Assembly: GCA_965203365.1 (NCBI GenBank)
Contig: OZ241878.1
Span: 3,410,001-3,474,000 of the forward strand
Source: VYFG01 sp965203365
GTDB taxonomy: Bacteria; Pseudomonadota; Gammaproteobacteria; Arenicellales; Poriferihabitantaceae
Length of the DNA stretch: 64,000 nt
Reading direction: 5' to 3'
In this document: positions 49,864 to 59,200 of the stretch, piece after piece
Numbering within the stretch: position 1 is the stretch's first letter
Layout: each line of letters starts with the position of its first letter
Made by a program: the position numbers and the translations under genes
Notes under the pieces: generated by a model
Seen by the model: the letters and a program-made list of their open reading frames with translations, nothing else
What the model was told of the DNA's origin: nothing
The model's database searches: none

Positions 49864-51090
49864 ATGAATATCGCCGCTGTACCCGACTATTTGGGCAAGT
49901 ATCTGGACAAGGATTTCGAGAAAGCTTCTCCAAGCCTCCGTTTTGGAATGTATTTGCAAGTATGGGAAAAACAGGACTTCACGAAAGCCAAAGCCAAAGA
50001 CAATAATCCCTTGAAGCAGGTGGGGAGGTTGAATGACAACGACAGGGATACCATGAAGTCCCTGCTTGAGCGTCAGCAAGCCACATTCCCTGCGGCTTCC
50101 ACTCTTATCGGTACTCTGCAGTTGGATGCTGTCTCCATATCGCCTTTTACCACTGGCCTCGGCAATGAACACCCTCTGGAAAATGGGTTTGCATTCATGA
50201 GTCCCTTCGGCTTGCCGTATTTACCTGGCAGTGGCGTCAAAGGTGTACTGCGTCAGGCAGCACATGATCTGGCTTGCGGTGAGTGGGGAAACAGTCACGA
50301 TTGGGACAGCGATAAGCGTCCTGATGCCTCGGATAACGATGACAATTCGGAATCACCGATTGGTATTCTTTTCGGGAAAGAAGACGGCAACGATGCCCAT
50401 CGCGGCGCACTCACCTTCTGGGACGTGATTCCGCAAATCAAGGGTGACCAATTGAGCGTTGAAATCATGACGCCGCATTATGGGCACTATTACCAAGCTC
50501 CAAAGAATGAGCAACAAAGCCCTCACGATTGTGGTGAGCCTAATCCGATCAGCTTCCTGACTATCCCTCCAGGTTCCGGTTTCACTTTCTATGTTCAATG
50601 TAACCTGGATCTGTTAAAAAACCAAAAACCTGATCTTGCAGAAGGCGAGCAATGGAAAGTCCTGTTGGAACAGGCTTTCGAGTATGCCTTTACCTGGCTT
50701 GGCTTCGGTGCCAAGACGTCCGTAGGCTATGGTGCCATGAAGGAAGATGAAGCTAAAAGAGATGAGCGGATCAAACGAGAGCGAGAGAAAGAAGAAGAAC
50801 GTGCTCGGCAAAATCGGAAAAAAGAAATAGACAGTATGGACCCGATAGAGAAAGCGATTGCTCAATGTCTGGAAGAGCGCAGTGATAAAAACCAACCTGA
50901 AATCAATGCGCTTATTCAGTGCTTGAAGAATAATCATTGGGATGTTGAGTTAGCCAAAGGCGTCGCGTCTAAATTGAAAGACATGATGCGAGAAAAGAAA
51001 AAATGGCGTGAGAAAAGCATGAAGAAGAATCCTGATAAGGATAAGGATTATCAAAACACCCAGTTTGTCATCAGAATTCTCAACAAATAA
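49864..51090 (+). CDS. cmr6: Type III-B subunit Cmr6 with a charged C-terminal tail
   Basis: A 408-residue RAMP protein at the 3' end of the crRNA. The core covers residues 70-290: ISPFTTGLGNEHPLENGFAF, LPYLPGSGVKGVLRQAAHDL, GALTFWDVIPQ and the Gly-rich FGAKTSVGYGAM. After it comes a tail of about 110 residues (295-408) that is very rich in Lys, Glu and Arg (for example KRDERIKREREKEEERARQ) and probably helical. Archaeal Cmr6 ends soon after the Gly-rich loop, so this tail is an addition, perhaps for RNA binding or contacts with other subunits. The start follows the cmr5 stop by one base. Confidence 0.92.
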   Translation: MNIAAVPDYLGKYLDKDFEKASPSLRFGMYLQVWEKQDFTKAKAKDNNPLKQVGRLNDNDRDTMKSLLERQQATFPAASTLIGTLQLDAVSISPFTTGLGNEHPLENGFAFMSPFGLPYLPGSGVKGVLRQAAHDLACGEWGNSHDWDSDKRPDASDNDDNSESPIGILFGKEDGNDAHRGALTFWDVIPQIKGDQLSVEIMTPHYGHYYQAPKNEQQSPHDCGEPNPISFLTIPPGSGFTFYVQCNLDLLKNQKPDLAEGEQWKVLLEQAFEYAFTWLGFGAKTSVGYGAMKEDEAKRDERIKREREKEEERARQNRKKEIDSMDPIEKAIAQCLEERSDKNQPEINALIQCLKNNHWDVELAKGVASKLKDMMREKKKWREKSMKKNPDKDKDYQNTQFVIRILNK

Positions 51091-51142
51091 TGAGCATCCT
51101 CACCCTCACCCAGCACTAAGTCACTAAACAGGAGAACACTGC

Positions 51143-52339
51143 ATGGAAAATTTGCATCTGTGTGTTGTTACCGGTCAATCACTTGCCAACCTGATACCAC
51201 TGCTGCAGGAGTGTCCGGAGCATATCGTGTTGATGCATACTAGCGATAAAATCACCGATGCCAAGTGTTTTGCAGATGCCTTAGAGAAAGCAGGCTTTGA
51301 CAAATCACAGATTCATATCCATGGAGGATTGCCAACACACGGATTCGATGCCATTAGAGAGAATTTTTTATCTCTCTACGTTGAGTTGACATCAAGTTTC
51401 CCTGATGCCCGATTTACTTGGAATGCTACTGGGGGCACGAAACAGATGGCACTGGCGATCTGGGATGTGCTCGACCACAAAGATCGAAAAGATCGTGTCA
51501 TCTACAGTGATACCCGTTATGGCTTTTTGGAAGAGTTGACTCCAAAAAATGAAGCTGTCGAGTTGAAATCGTTACTGACTCCGGATTTGTATTTACACGC
51601 GCTCGGAAAAATCAAGCGTCGGGCAGAGTCTGATAAATCATTGTGGCGTGAACGTGCGGAGAATCGCAAAGAAGTGACTCGATATCTGGGTGATAAGGCG
51701 GAAATCCTCGCTGGGCTTATTCAGCAATTCAATCGCCAGTTGAACAGTGATTCATGCTGGCATTCGTTGAATTTGAAATGGCATAAGAGGCAATGGAAGC
51801 ACGCACTGGAATTGCTCAAGCAGCATAATGTAATCGACCCACAGGGTGAAGAGGAAAATACGTCATCATTCCGCATCCTGGACAAAGACGCTCAATATTT
51901 GACTGGCGGCTGGTTGGAGGAGTACATCTGGCATGTTGCGAAGGACCAACGGGTGGACCATGTGGAGATTGGCCTGAAATTTGGTGATCTGGCGCATCGG
52001 AAAATGGGTCAGGACAATGAAATCGACGCCTTTATTATCCATCGTAATCGACTTCTGCTGATGGAATGTAAATCGGGCTGGATGGGCAAAGATGAGAGAA
52101 AAGACAGTGATATCATCTACAAGCTCGACAGTATAGGCCAGCATGCTGGCGGTACACAGGCTATCCGCCTTCTGGTTTCGGCGCAAGCACTTCAACATAA
52201 AACCACTGCTGGCCGTAAAGTTGATACCAAAGCCAGAGCACAAGCTAATGATATCCATACGCTTGAGGCGAATGAACTGAAAACTCTGGGAGATCGAATA
52301 CGGCGCTGGAAAGACTCGGGACAGTGGAGTTCAGAATGA
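51143..52339 (+). CDS. card1: Card1/Can2-type CARF nuclease (cyclic oligoadenylate effector)
   Basis: A 398-residue effector with an N-terminal CARF domain and a C-terminal PD-(D/E)xK nuclease. CARF features are LHLCVVTGQSLANLIPLLQ, LMHTSDKITDAK and the ligand loop NATGGTKQMALAIWD. The nuclease site has GGWLEEYIW (Glu259/260), Asp295 in NEIDAF and Glu308-x-Lys310 in LMECKSG. Known Card1/Can2 proteins bind cyclic tetra-adenylate and then cut RNA and DNA non-specifically, slowing growth or killing the infected cell. It follows cmr6 after about 50 bases with an AGGAG site and overlaps cas6 by four bases. It is the most probable executioner of this system. Confidence 0.9.
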   Translation: MENLHLCVVTGQSLANLIPLLQECPEHIVLMHTSDKITDAKCFADALEKAGFDKSQIHIHGGLPTHGFDAIRENFLSLYVELTSSFPDARFTWNATGGTKQMALAIWDVLDHKDRKDRVIYSDTRYGFLEELTPKNEAVELKSLLTPDLYLHALGKIKRRAESDKSLWRERAENRKEVTRYLGDKAEILAGLIQQFNRQLNSDSCWHSLNLKWHKRQWKHALELLKQHNVIDPQGEEENTSSFRILDKDAQYLTGGWLEEYIWHVAKDQRVDHVEIGLKFGDLAHRKMGQDNEIDAFIIHRNRLLLMECKSGWMGKDERKDSDIIYKLDSIGQHAGGTQAIRLLVSAQALQHKTTAGRKVDTKARAQANDIHTLEANELKTLGDRIRRWKDSGQWSSE

Positions 52340-53349
52340 TGCGGAGCCTGCAAGTGGCCCGCTATCGCTTTCACTGGCGTATCAAAACTTCACTGCAACT
52401 ACCAACATATGCTGGCTCGACCCTGCGTGGAGTATTTGGCAGGGCTCTTCGAAAACTGGCCTGTCTAACACAGGCCAGTGAATGTCGGGGTTGTGCCGTG
52501 CTGGCAGCCTGCCCTTACCCTCGGCTATTCGAACATCAATCAGCACAGCTGTTCTCTGACCAGTCTGGCAAAGGATTGCCCTCACTAGCGCCCTATGCCA
52601 TCGAGACGAATTTTTCCAATACCAACCGGAATCCGAAAATAGACTATCGTTATCTTCCGGGTAGGCATTTCTCCTTTGATATGGTGCTTATGACGCCTGC
52701 AGCAATTTCGCAGCTGCCATTGATCATTGCCACATGGAAGCATGCCTTTGCCAATGGGGTCGGCAAAGCACAAGGCACGGCGATACTGACGCTGGTTGAG
52801 TACCTGCCGGCGGATAGTGTACCAACAAGTACTGTCTATACTGAGGGTATTCCTCGGTTACAGCCCCATAGGGTTGAATTGTCGGTGCCGCAGTTCACCA
52901 AGCCAACAGATGTCTTGTTGAAATTTCAAACACCTGTGCGTATTGAGCAAAAGGGCAAGTTGATCAAAGAAGTAGATTTAACGGGAAGTCTATTCCTGCG
53001 CCACCTGATTCGGCGGGTCAGCTTTCATATATGCGCTCAACAAGCCGACGCCTACTCTTTGGCTGATATCCATCTGCTGAATACAATGGCGGATCAAGTG
53101 GAAAGTGGTGAGTGCCAATTACAATGGCATGACTGGTCTCGCTACTCCTTACGACAGAAGCGCAGTATGACTCTGGGTGGACTAACTGGTCGGATCTACC
53201 TGAAAAGGGTGCCGCCCGAGCTATTACCCTTTATCTATCTGGGCCAATGGACGCATGTGGGTAAAGAAAGCAGCTTCGGTCTGGGGAAATACCAATGGGT
53301 CGCTTCGTCTCTTCCGCCCGAAACGGTTACCCGATCTGAATTATTGTAA
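52336..53349 (+). CDS. cas6: CRISPR pre-crRNA endoribonuclease Cas6
   Basis: A 337-residue RAMP ribonuclease that cuts each repeat to release crRNAs with an 8-base 5' handle. It shows the double RRM layout: LPTYAGSTLRGVFGRALRK at the front, a Cys-rich CRGCAVLAACPYPRLFE segment common in proteobacterial Cas6, and the Gly-rich GKESSFGLGKYQW near the C-terminus. I chose the ATG at 52336, which overlaps the card1 stop; a GTG at 52324 would add four residues. It ends the effector operon; a 130-base gap separates it from csx16. Confidence 0.9.
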   Translation: MMRSLQVARYRFHWRIKTSLQLPTYAGSTLRGVFGRALRKLACLTQASECRGCAVLAACPYPRLFEHQSAQLFSDQSGKGLPSLAPYAIETNFSNTNRNPKIDYRYLPGRHFSFDMVLMTPAAISQLPLIIATWKHAFANGVGKAQGTAILTLVEYLPADSVPTSTVYTEGIPRLQPHRVELSVPQFTKPTDVLLKFQTPVRIEQKGKLIKEVDLTGSLFLRHLIRRVSFHICAQQADAYSLADIHLLNTMADQVESGECQLQWHDWSRYSLRQKRSMTLGGLTGRIYLKRVPPELLPFIYLGQWTHVGKESSFGLGKYQWVASSLPPETVTRSELL

Positions 53350-53479
53350 GCTTGTTAAAGCGAAAAATCTACAAATTCCAGTCAAAATAGCTCCACACAT
53401 TTGAATGAACTTGCACAGGATCTAGTGCCTGTATCACATAAGCGTTGTTAGATTCTCACTCTTTGATACAAGGAGCCAT
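53350..53479 (+). promoter_or_regulatory. Gap before the adaptation genes, possible second promoter
   Basis: The gap of 130 bases is AT-rich compared with the genes around it and ends in a good ribosome-binding site (AAGGAG). TTGCAC and TATCAC, about 15 bases apart near 53410-53440, could be a weak promoter for csx16-cas2-cas1. No terminator for cas6 is seen. Confidence 0.35.
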
Positions 53480-53821
53480 ATGAACTACTTGGTTACTCGC
53501 CATCTGGGCTCACTACAATGGTTGAAGCAGGCCGTATCAGAGCCTGTGATACCTCTGCATCACCTTGATGATCTTCATTTTATCCGGCAGGGAGACACCG
53601 TAATCGGCACCTTGCCGATTCATATGGTAGCTAATGTTTGCCGTCAGGGTGCACATTATCTACATCTTGAGTGCAGCCTCCCATACGAACTGCGCGGCCA
53701 GGAATTGACAGCACAACAACTGAATAAACTAGGCGCCCGATTGGTAGAGTATCACGCCCATAAATCAAATACAGATGAAAAACTTCTAATGCAGATCTTA
53801 GGGAAGGATATCCGACGATGA
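53480..53821 (+). CDS. csx16: CRISPR-associated protein Csx16 (putative ring nuclease)
   Basis: A 113-residue protein with the Csx16 (VVA1548-type) pattern: NYLVTRHLGSLQWLKQ at the start, IRQGDTVIGTLPIHMVANVC, GAHYLHLECSLPYELRGQEL and the C-terminal LTAQQLNKLGARLVEYH. Csx16 proteins accompany type III systems and have been reported to act as ring nucleases, degrading the cyclic oligoadenylate signal. Here it would counter Card1 activation. It follows the cas6 gap and overlaps cas2 by four bases (ATGA), so it is made with the adaptation proteins rather than with the effector proteins. The function is assigned by family only. Confidence 0.88.
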   Translation: MNYLVTRHLGSLQWLKQAVSEPVIPLHHLDDLHFIRQGDTVIGTLPIHMVANVCRQGAHYLHLECSLPYELRGQELTAQQLNKLGARLVEYHAHKSNTDEKLLMQILGKDIRR

Positions 53822-54099
53822 TACGGCAGCTCTATTTGGTCGCTTACGATGTGCGTAGTCCAACCCGGTTACGTCACATACATCAGGTACTCAAGGATTT
53901 TGCCTGCGGTGGACAAAAGTCTGCTTTCGAATGTTATCTGACCCAGTCTGAGCGCGACGAACTTGTGAGTAGAGTCAAACAGCGTATTGACGTTAATGAA
54001 GACTCTCTGCTTGTTATCCGTCTGGGGGATTCCGGAAACGTATCCACGTTAGGTGTCGCAGTAAAACCAGCGGATCAGTTGTATACCTACCTGGGGTAA
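53818..54099 (+). CDS. cas2: Adaptation protein Cas2, first copy
   Basis: A 93-residue Cas2. The beta-1 strand with its conserved Asp reads LYLVAYDVRSPTRLRHIHQV, followed by SAFECYLTQSERDELVSRV and the C-terminal GVAVKPADQLYTYLG. Cas2 dimers bridge two Cas1 dimers in the spacer integrase. This copy is longer and rather different from the second Cas2 at 55896, and it pairs positionally with the intact Cas1 that follows after 26 bases. Confidence 0.92.
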   Translation: MIRQLYLVAYDVRSPTRLRHIHQVLKDFACGGQKSAFECYLTQSERDELVSRVKQRIDVNEDSLLVIRLGDSGNVSTLGVAVKPADQLYTYLG

Positions 54100-54125
54100 A
54101 TCGCTTCAAAAGCCACTGACTGATT

Positions 54126-55142
54126 ATGCAGACTCTGTACTTGGACCGTAAAGATTCAGAACTGGACATTGCCGGTGGTTACCTGCAAGTCCGCATTGGA
54201 GATAAAAAACCATTCAGAGTTCCTCTGAAAGTTCTAGAGTTCCTAGTCATTAGTGCGTCTGTGAGATTCTCGTCAACATTGCTTTCCAGATTAACTCAGG
54301 CAGGCATAACTGCTGTGTTTCTCAACCCACGCAAGCAAGAAGCGATTTGCATCGCCCATGGGTTGCTCCATAACGCTGCTGATCGCAGGTTGATGCAATA
54401 CCGGGCGATTAATAATGACTCACTGAAACTCCGCTACTCCATCGCACTTGTGCGGCAGAAATTGAGGGGTCAGCAAGCTATGTTGCTGAGAGCTTTGCAC
54501 CGTCGTTCCGATCAGCGCTATGCATTGCAGAAGGGATTACGGCATCTGACCGGATTGAACACGCAATTGGATAATGTGACCAATGTCGACTCGCTAAGAG
54601 GTATCGAAGGTGCGGGTGCAGCCATGTATTTTGAAGCCTATCAGCGACTCTTCTCGCCCAGCCTAGCTTTCAATGGACGCAATCGGCGGCCGCCTCGTGA
54701 CCCGGTCAACGTGGTGTTGTCACTAAGCTATACCCTGCTGCATGCGGAGGCGATTCGTGTATTGGTTTCGAGCGGCTTCGACCCCCACTTGGGGATTTAT
54801 CACTTGCCGAGTTTTGGGAGAGAATCGCTGGCCTGCGATCTAGTTGAAATCTACCGGCCCGTGATTGATCGCTGGGTTTGGCGGCTTTTCGCCAGCGAAG
54901 TATTGCGCCCCGATCATTTCTCTTCGTCTACCGAAGCGAACAAGCCCTGCATAATGAGCAAGGCTGGGAGGGCAAAGTACTATAGCAATTACGAGAATCG
55001 TGCGCACCGTTGGCGCAAGCTGTTACGCAAGACGGTACGGTTTTGGCATATGCAGTTACAGCAGGAGATGGCACTACAGGACCATTACTCCTACCCTGTT
55101 GGCATGGCTGCGTCCAATGTTGAATGGGAAGAAGAGGCATGA
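54126..55142 (+). CDS. cas1: Adaptation integrase Cas1 (catalytically intact)
   Basis: A 338-residue Cas1. The N-terminal beta-domain has LYLDRKDSELDIAGGYLQVR and VPLKVLEFLVISASV. The helical catalytic domain has Glu161 in RGIEGAGAAMYFEAY, His226 in HLGIYHLPSFGRESL, and Asp238/Glu241 in the ACDLVEIYRPVIDRW block, so the metal site looks complete. It should join new spacers to the leader end of the array together with Cas2. The stop overlaps the start of a second, diverged cas1-like gene by ATGA. Confidence 0.95.
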   Translation: MQTLYLDRKDSELDIAGGYLQVRIGDKKPFRVPLKVLEFLVISASVRFSSTLLSRLTQAGITAVFLNPRKQEAICIAHGLLHNAADRRLMQYRAINNDSLKLRYSIALVRQKLRGQQAMLLRALHRRSDQRYALQKGLRHLTGLNTQLDNVTNVDSLRGIEGAGAAMYFEAYQRLFSPSLAFNGRNRRPPRDPVNVVLSLSYTLLHAEAIRVLVSSGFDPHLGIYHLPSFGRESLACDLVEIYRPVIDRWVWRLFASEVLRPDHFSSSTEANKPCIMSKAGRAKYYSNYENRAHRWRKLLRKTVRFWHMQLQQEMALQDHYSYPVGMAASNVEWEEEA

Positions 55143-55894
55143 GTGATGTTGCTCTCAGAGCGCTGGTAATTGACAGTCGCAAATTGCTACGCATGGTCAT
55201 TGATGGACCTGCTCTCAAGGTTGTTATACATGGCCGTAGTCCGGTACTGTTTCCACTACGTCGCCTCCGCATTATCCATATCTTGGGCATGCCGGCAAAT
55301 GACATGGATGCTCTGATGCATTGTGCAGAACGGCAAATTCTTGTGGCTTTTTTCGATTATAACGGCCGATTACGCTGTCGGCTTATTCCGGCAGCCGGAA
55401 CGCCATCGCTCGTTGACCATTGGTTTGAACATGTGGAGTTCGATAAACAGATCAGCCAATTATACACTGACTGGTTGTTGCATCAGGAACTCCATACCCT
55501 GTCTCTATTAGGTGTCAACACAGGTTCTTGTGAATTCCAAAAAAAACTGGTTTATGAAACTTTGAGGGGATTTTGTCGCCAAAAACTGGGAAAGGTCAAT
55601 CTGAAATCTGCGCTGGAGTGGCTGGATGGATTGCTTTGCTTCCATCTTGAGCAAGTGATCGAAGAGTTTGGCTTCGTTCAACAGCGAGGTAAGTTGAAAC
55701 TATTAGCAGATCTGCAACCCATTTTTGACCTTTGGTTACTCCATGCACTTGCTGGGAAATTGCAAAAATCGAAAAATCTCAAGATATCCGCAAAGAGCAT
55801 GACGGAATTTTATCAACAGCAAGCTGAACAGCTTGAATTCACTTCACGCCTTATGCTGACTCAACTGGTGAACAGATTGGATTCAGTAGTCTGA
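55139..55894 (+). CDS. Diverged Cas1-like protein lacking catalytic residues
   Basis: A 251-residue protein in the place of a second cas1. The N-terminal 80 residues match the Cas1 beta-domain pattern (ALVIDSRKLLRMVIDG, LKVVIHGRSPVLFPLRRLR, ERQILVAFFDYNGRLRCRLI), aligning with LYLDRKDSELDIAGG and VPLKVLEFL of the intact copy. The helical C-terminal part is shorter and the catalytic signatures are absent. There is no counterpart of the Glu of GIEGAG or the His of YHLPSFGRES, and the DL-E block is reduced to RGKLKLLADLQPIFDLW. I infer a structural partner that cannot cut or join DNA. The ATG at 55139 sits inside the cas1 stop; an ATG at 55124 is the alternative. It is followed one base later by a second cas2. 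Confidence 0.75.
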   Translation: MSDVALRALVIDSRKLLRMVIDGPALKVVIHGRSPVLFPLRRLRIIHILGMPANDMDALMHCAERQILVAFFDYNGRLRCRLIPAAGTPSLVDHWFEHVEFDKQISQLYTDWLLHQELHTLSLLGVNTGSCEFQKKLVYETLRGFCRQKLGKVNLKSALEWLDGLLCFHLEQVIEEFGFVQQRGKLKLLADLQPIFDLWLLHALAGKLQKSKNLKISAKSMTEFYQQQAEQLEFTSRLMLTQLVNRLDSVV

Positions 55895-55895
55895 T

Positions 55896-56168
55896 ATGGC
55901 GCACTACCTAGTTTGCTATGATATCGCGGACCCCAGCAGGTTAAGACGCGTACACCGGCGGATAGTCAAGCATGCTATTTTCATTCAGCTTTCTGTTTAT
56001 TATCTACAGGGCAAACGGCAGGATTTGGAAGCTTTGCTTATTGACTTACAGGATGTTATTGACGAAAGTGTCGATGATGTGCGAGCATATAAAGTTGGAC
56101 CAGTTTCGGATGCATTACAGATTGGTTGTTCCTACTTGCCTGATGGAATAGGTCTATACGAGTGTTAG
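55896..56168 (+). CDS. cas2: Adaptation protein Cas2, second copy
   Basis: A 90-residue, very typical Cas2: HYLVCYDIADPSRLRRVHRR, with the conserved Asp after the first strand, then KHAIFIQLSVYYLQGKRQDLE and VDDVRAYKV. Unlike the first copy it matches the common Cas2 consensus closely. It starts one base after the stop of the diverged cas1-like gene, making a cas2-cas1-cas1'-cas2' block. The two Cas2 proteins may pair with the two different Cas1 proteins or form a mixed bridge. It is the last gene before the CRISPR leader. Confidence 0.93.
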   Translation: MAHYLVCYDIADPSRLRRVHRRIVKHAIFIQLSVYYLQGKRQDLEALLIDLQDVIDESVDDVRAYKVGPVSDALQIGCSYLPDGIGLYEC

Positions 56169-56244
56169 CAACTTTTGGAAAGTGTTTTTTTTCTTGAAGT
56201 GTAGCTTTAAAATACTAATTTCTAAAGATTTTCTAATGGATGGG
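56169..56244 (+). promoter_or_regulatory. CRISPR leader
   Basis: The 76 bases between the last cas2 stop and the first repeat are strongly AT-rich, with a T8 run near 56185. Position and composition fit the leader, where new spacers enter and pre-crRNA transcription starts. The first repeats are the uniform type, which also marks this as the young end. Confidence 0.75.
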
Positions 56245-59200
56245 CTTGAAAATATTGCCCCGCTGAAAGGGGATTAAGACTCGTCACCTCTCTATTGTGT
56301 GCTAAATTGCATCTTGAAAATATTGCCCCGCTGAAAGGGGATTAAGACCCACCTGGGCAGCCCGCATCCCAAAAAGAAGGTTGCTTGAAAATATTGCCCC
56401 GCTGAAAGGGGATTAAGACGACAGCGGCTTTTGGCCGCTTCGTCCCTGCGGCGGATCTTGAAAATATTGCCCCGCTGAAAGGGGATTAAGACAACTGCGG
56501 TGGCAGGCAAAGAGACATCGCGGGGGTCGCTTGAAAATATTGCCCCGCTGAAAGGGGATTAAGACCGCAACGGACCGTGGTCCGGTGTACGGTGTCGCTT
56601 GAAAATATTGCCCCGCTGAAAGGGGATTAAGACGTCTCGGTGCTCTTTGTACTCCTTTGCTTCGGACTTGAAAATATTGCCCCGCTGAAAGGGGATTAAG
56701 ACTGGTCGGGGTGCGAGACTCCGTCAATAATTTGAGGCCTTGAAAATATTGCCCCGCTGAAAGGGGATTAAGACAAGATAGATTTCGTTGATGGCATTGC
56801 CGACCTCACTTGAAAATATTGCCCCGCTGAAAGGGGATTAAGACCTTTCCCTCTACCTCTTTCGGGGTCATGTAGGAACTTGAAAATATTGCCCCGCTGA
56901 AAGGGGATTAAGACCCCAAATCATGGTCGGGGTGCGAGACTCCGTCAACTTGAAAATATTGCCCCGCTGAAAGGGGATTAAGACGTAGGTTCCGGCCTTC
57001 TCGGCGACCAATACATCTTGAAAATATTGCCCCGCTGAAAGGGGATTAAGACGGAAAGAACCGATGCCCCAAGAAATGGGGGCTGCCTTGAAAATATTGC
57101 CCCGCTGAAAGGGGATTAAGACGAGACTTGTGCCCCAGATAGGACACTTCGGCAGCCCTTGAAAATATTGCCCCGCTGAAAGGGGATTAAGACCACTTGA
57201 TGAAGGCGATAGGCATGACTATACCTTGAAAATATTGCCCCGCTGAAAGGGGATTAAGACCTCTTGGCCGCTTCGTCCCTGCGGCGGATGACCCGCTTGA
57301 AAATATTGCCCCGCTGAAAGGGGATTAAGACGAGTCAGAATCCAGTTCCCGTCGTCGTTCCGGCTCTTGAAAATATTGCCCCGCTGAAAGGGGATTAAGA
57401 CTTAGACTGATATTGAACAATCACTCTATAAGGACCTTGAAAATATTGCCCCGCTGAAAGGGGATTAAGACCCAGCAATTCTTTTGCCTTTGCCAAGGCA
57501 TGGATCTTGAAAATATTGCCCCGCTGAAAGGGGATTAAGACATCTCTAACCCAGAGGGTTCTTGAGCTAGGTACCTTGAAAATATTGCCCCGCTGAAAGG
57601 GGATTAAGACTCCGATGGTCTCCATCTTGGGACGCTCAACAATCGCTTGAAAATATTGCCCCGCTGAAAGGGGATTAAGACCGGAGCCCGTCGTAGAAGC
57701 GGCTTTTGGCCGCCCTTGAAAATATTGCCCCGCTGAAAGGGGATTAAGACTCACGAGACCAGTCAATGTCTCGGTGCTCGCCGTTGAAAATATTGCCCCG
57801 CTGAAAGGGGATTAAGACCATCCTCTGGCCCACCGTCACCTTCAACTGCGGTGCTTGAAAATATTGCCCCGCTGAAAGGGGATTAAGACAGCCCGCACGA
57901 GGCGGACTCGAACACGAGCTCCCTTGAAAATATTGCCCCGCTGAAAGGGGATTAAGACCTCCTGTTTGTGAAGGTTGAAAAAATAGCAACTTGAAAATAT
58001 TGCCCCGCTGAAAGGGGATTAAGACCTGAAAAGCTGATATTTCATATTGCATCTCCACCCTTGAAAATATTGCCCCGCTGAAAGGGGATTAAGACGCCTT
58101 GGCCATTCGGGCCAAGTCCGCCTTCGTGCCTTGAAAATATTGCCCCGCTGAAAGGGGATTAAGACAAGACGGGAAAATTGGTAGTGCCTTTTGCGAATCT
58201 TGAAAATATTGCCCCGCTGAAAGGGGATTAAGACGGCGTGGACATAGTAGTTGTATCTCATAAGCATCTCTTGAAAATATTGCCCCGCTGAAAGGGGATT
58301 AAGACTGAAGAAGTCGATGGATGAGTTTCGGGCCAATCTTGAAAATATTGCCCCGCTGAAAGGGGATTAAGACCTTCGTCCCACACCTGAATCAGCATTG
58401 CCGGCGGCTTGAAAATATTGCCCCGCTGAAAGGGGATTAAGACCCCATACCAGTTCGTTGTGACTTTCCAAGTTTTCTTGAAAATATTGCCCCGCTGAAA
58501 GGGGATTAAGACTTGCGGCGCCCCAGGCGCCAGAGCGAAGCCTGCCTTGAAAATATTGCCCCGCTGAAAGGGGATTAAGACGTCCCACACCTGAATGATC
58601 ATGGCGGGCGGCCGGGCTTGAAAATATTGCCCCGCTGAAAGGGGATTAAGACAAGAAACAATCTCCCTTTGAGAAGGATGCATCTTGAAAATATTGCCCC
58701 GCTGAAAGGGGATTAAGACACCCGCCATTCCTCAGTTACACTCTGCCAGATTTCTTGAAAATATTGCCCCGCTGAAAGGGGATTAAGACAATGGACTCGG
58801 TACGCAAGAGGCTCTCAAGATCTTGAAAATATTGCCCCGCTGAAAGGGGATTAAGACGCTGGGGCTGTGGCACAGCCGTTTTCCCACAGTACCTTGAAAA
58901 TATTGCCCCGCTGAAAGGGGATTAAGACATCCTCATGAGTGTGAGTGAGCCAGAAGCGATCTTGAAAATATTGCCCCGCTGAAAGGGGATTAAGACCTGG
59001 GCGTCTGACAGACCCAGCCAATCTGCAGCTTCTTGAAAATATTGCCCCGCTGAAAGGGGATTAAGACGTCCGTCATGGCCGCAATGGACCGGCGAATGGC
59101 CTTGAAAATATTGCCCCGCTGAAAGGGGATTAAGACATCAGGATAGATCGCTATAGTGACGATACGCTCATCTTGAAAATATTGCCCCGCTGAAAGGGGA

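Noticed and set aside
42031..56168. Type I or II CRISPR components, or a reverse transcriptase-Cas1 fusion
   Set aside because: No cas3, cas5/7/8, cas9 or reverse transcriptase motif is present; all effector genes are of the Cmr (III-B) set.
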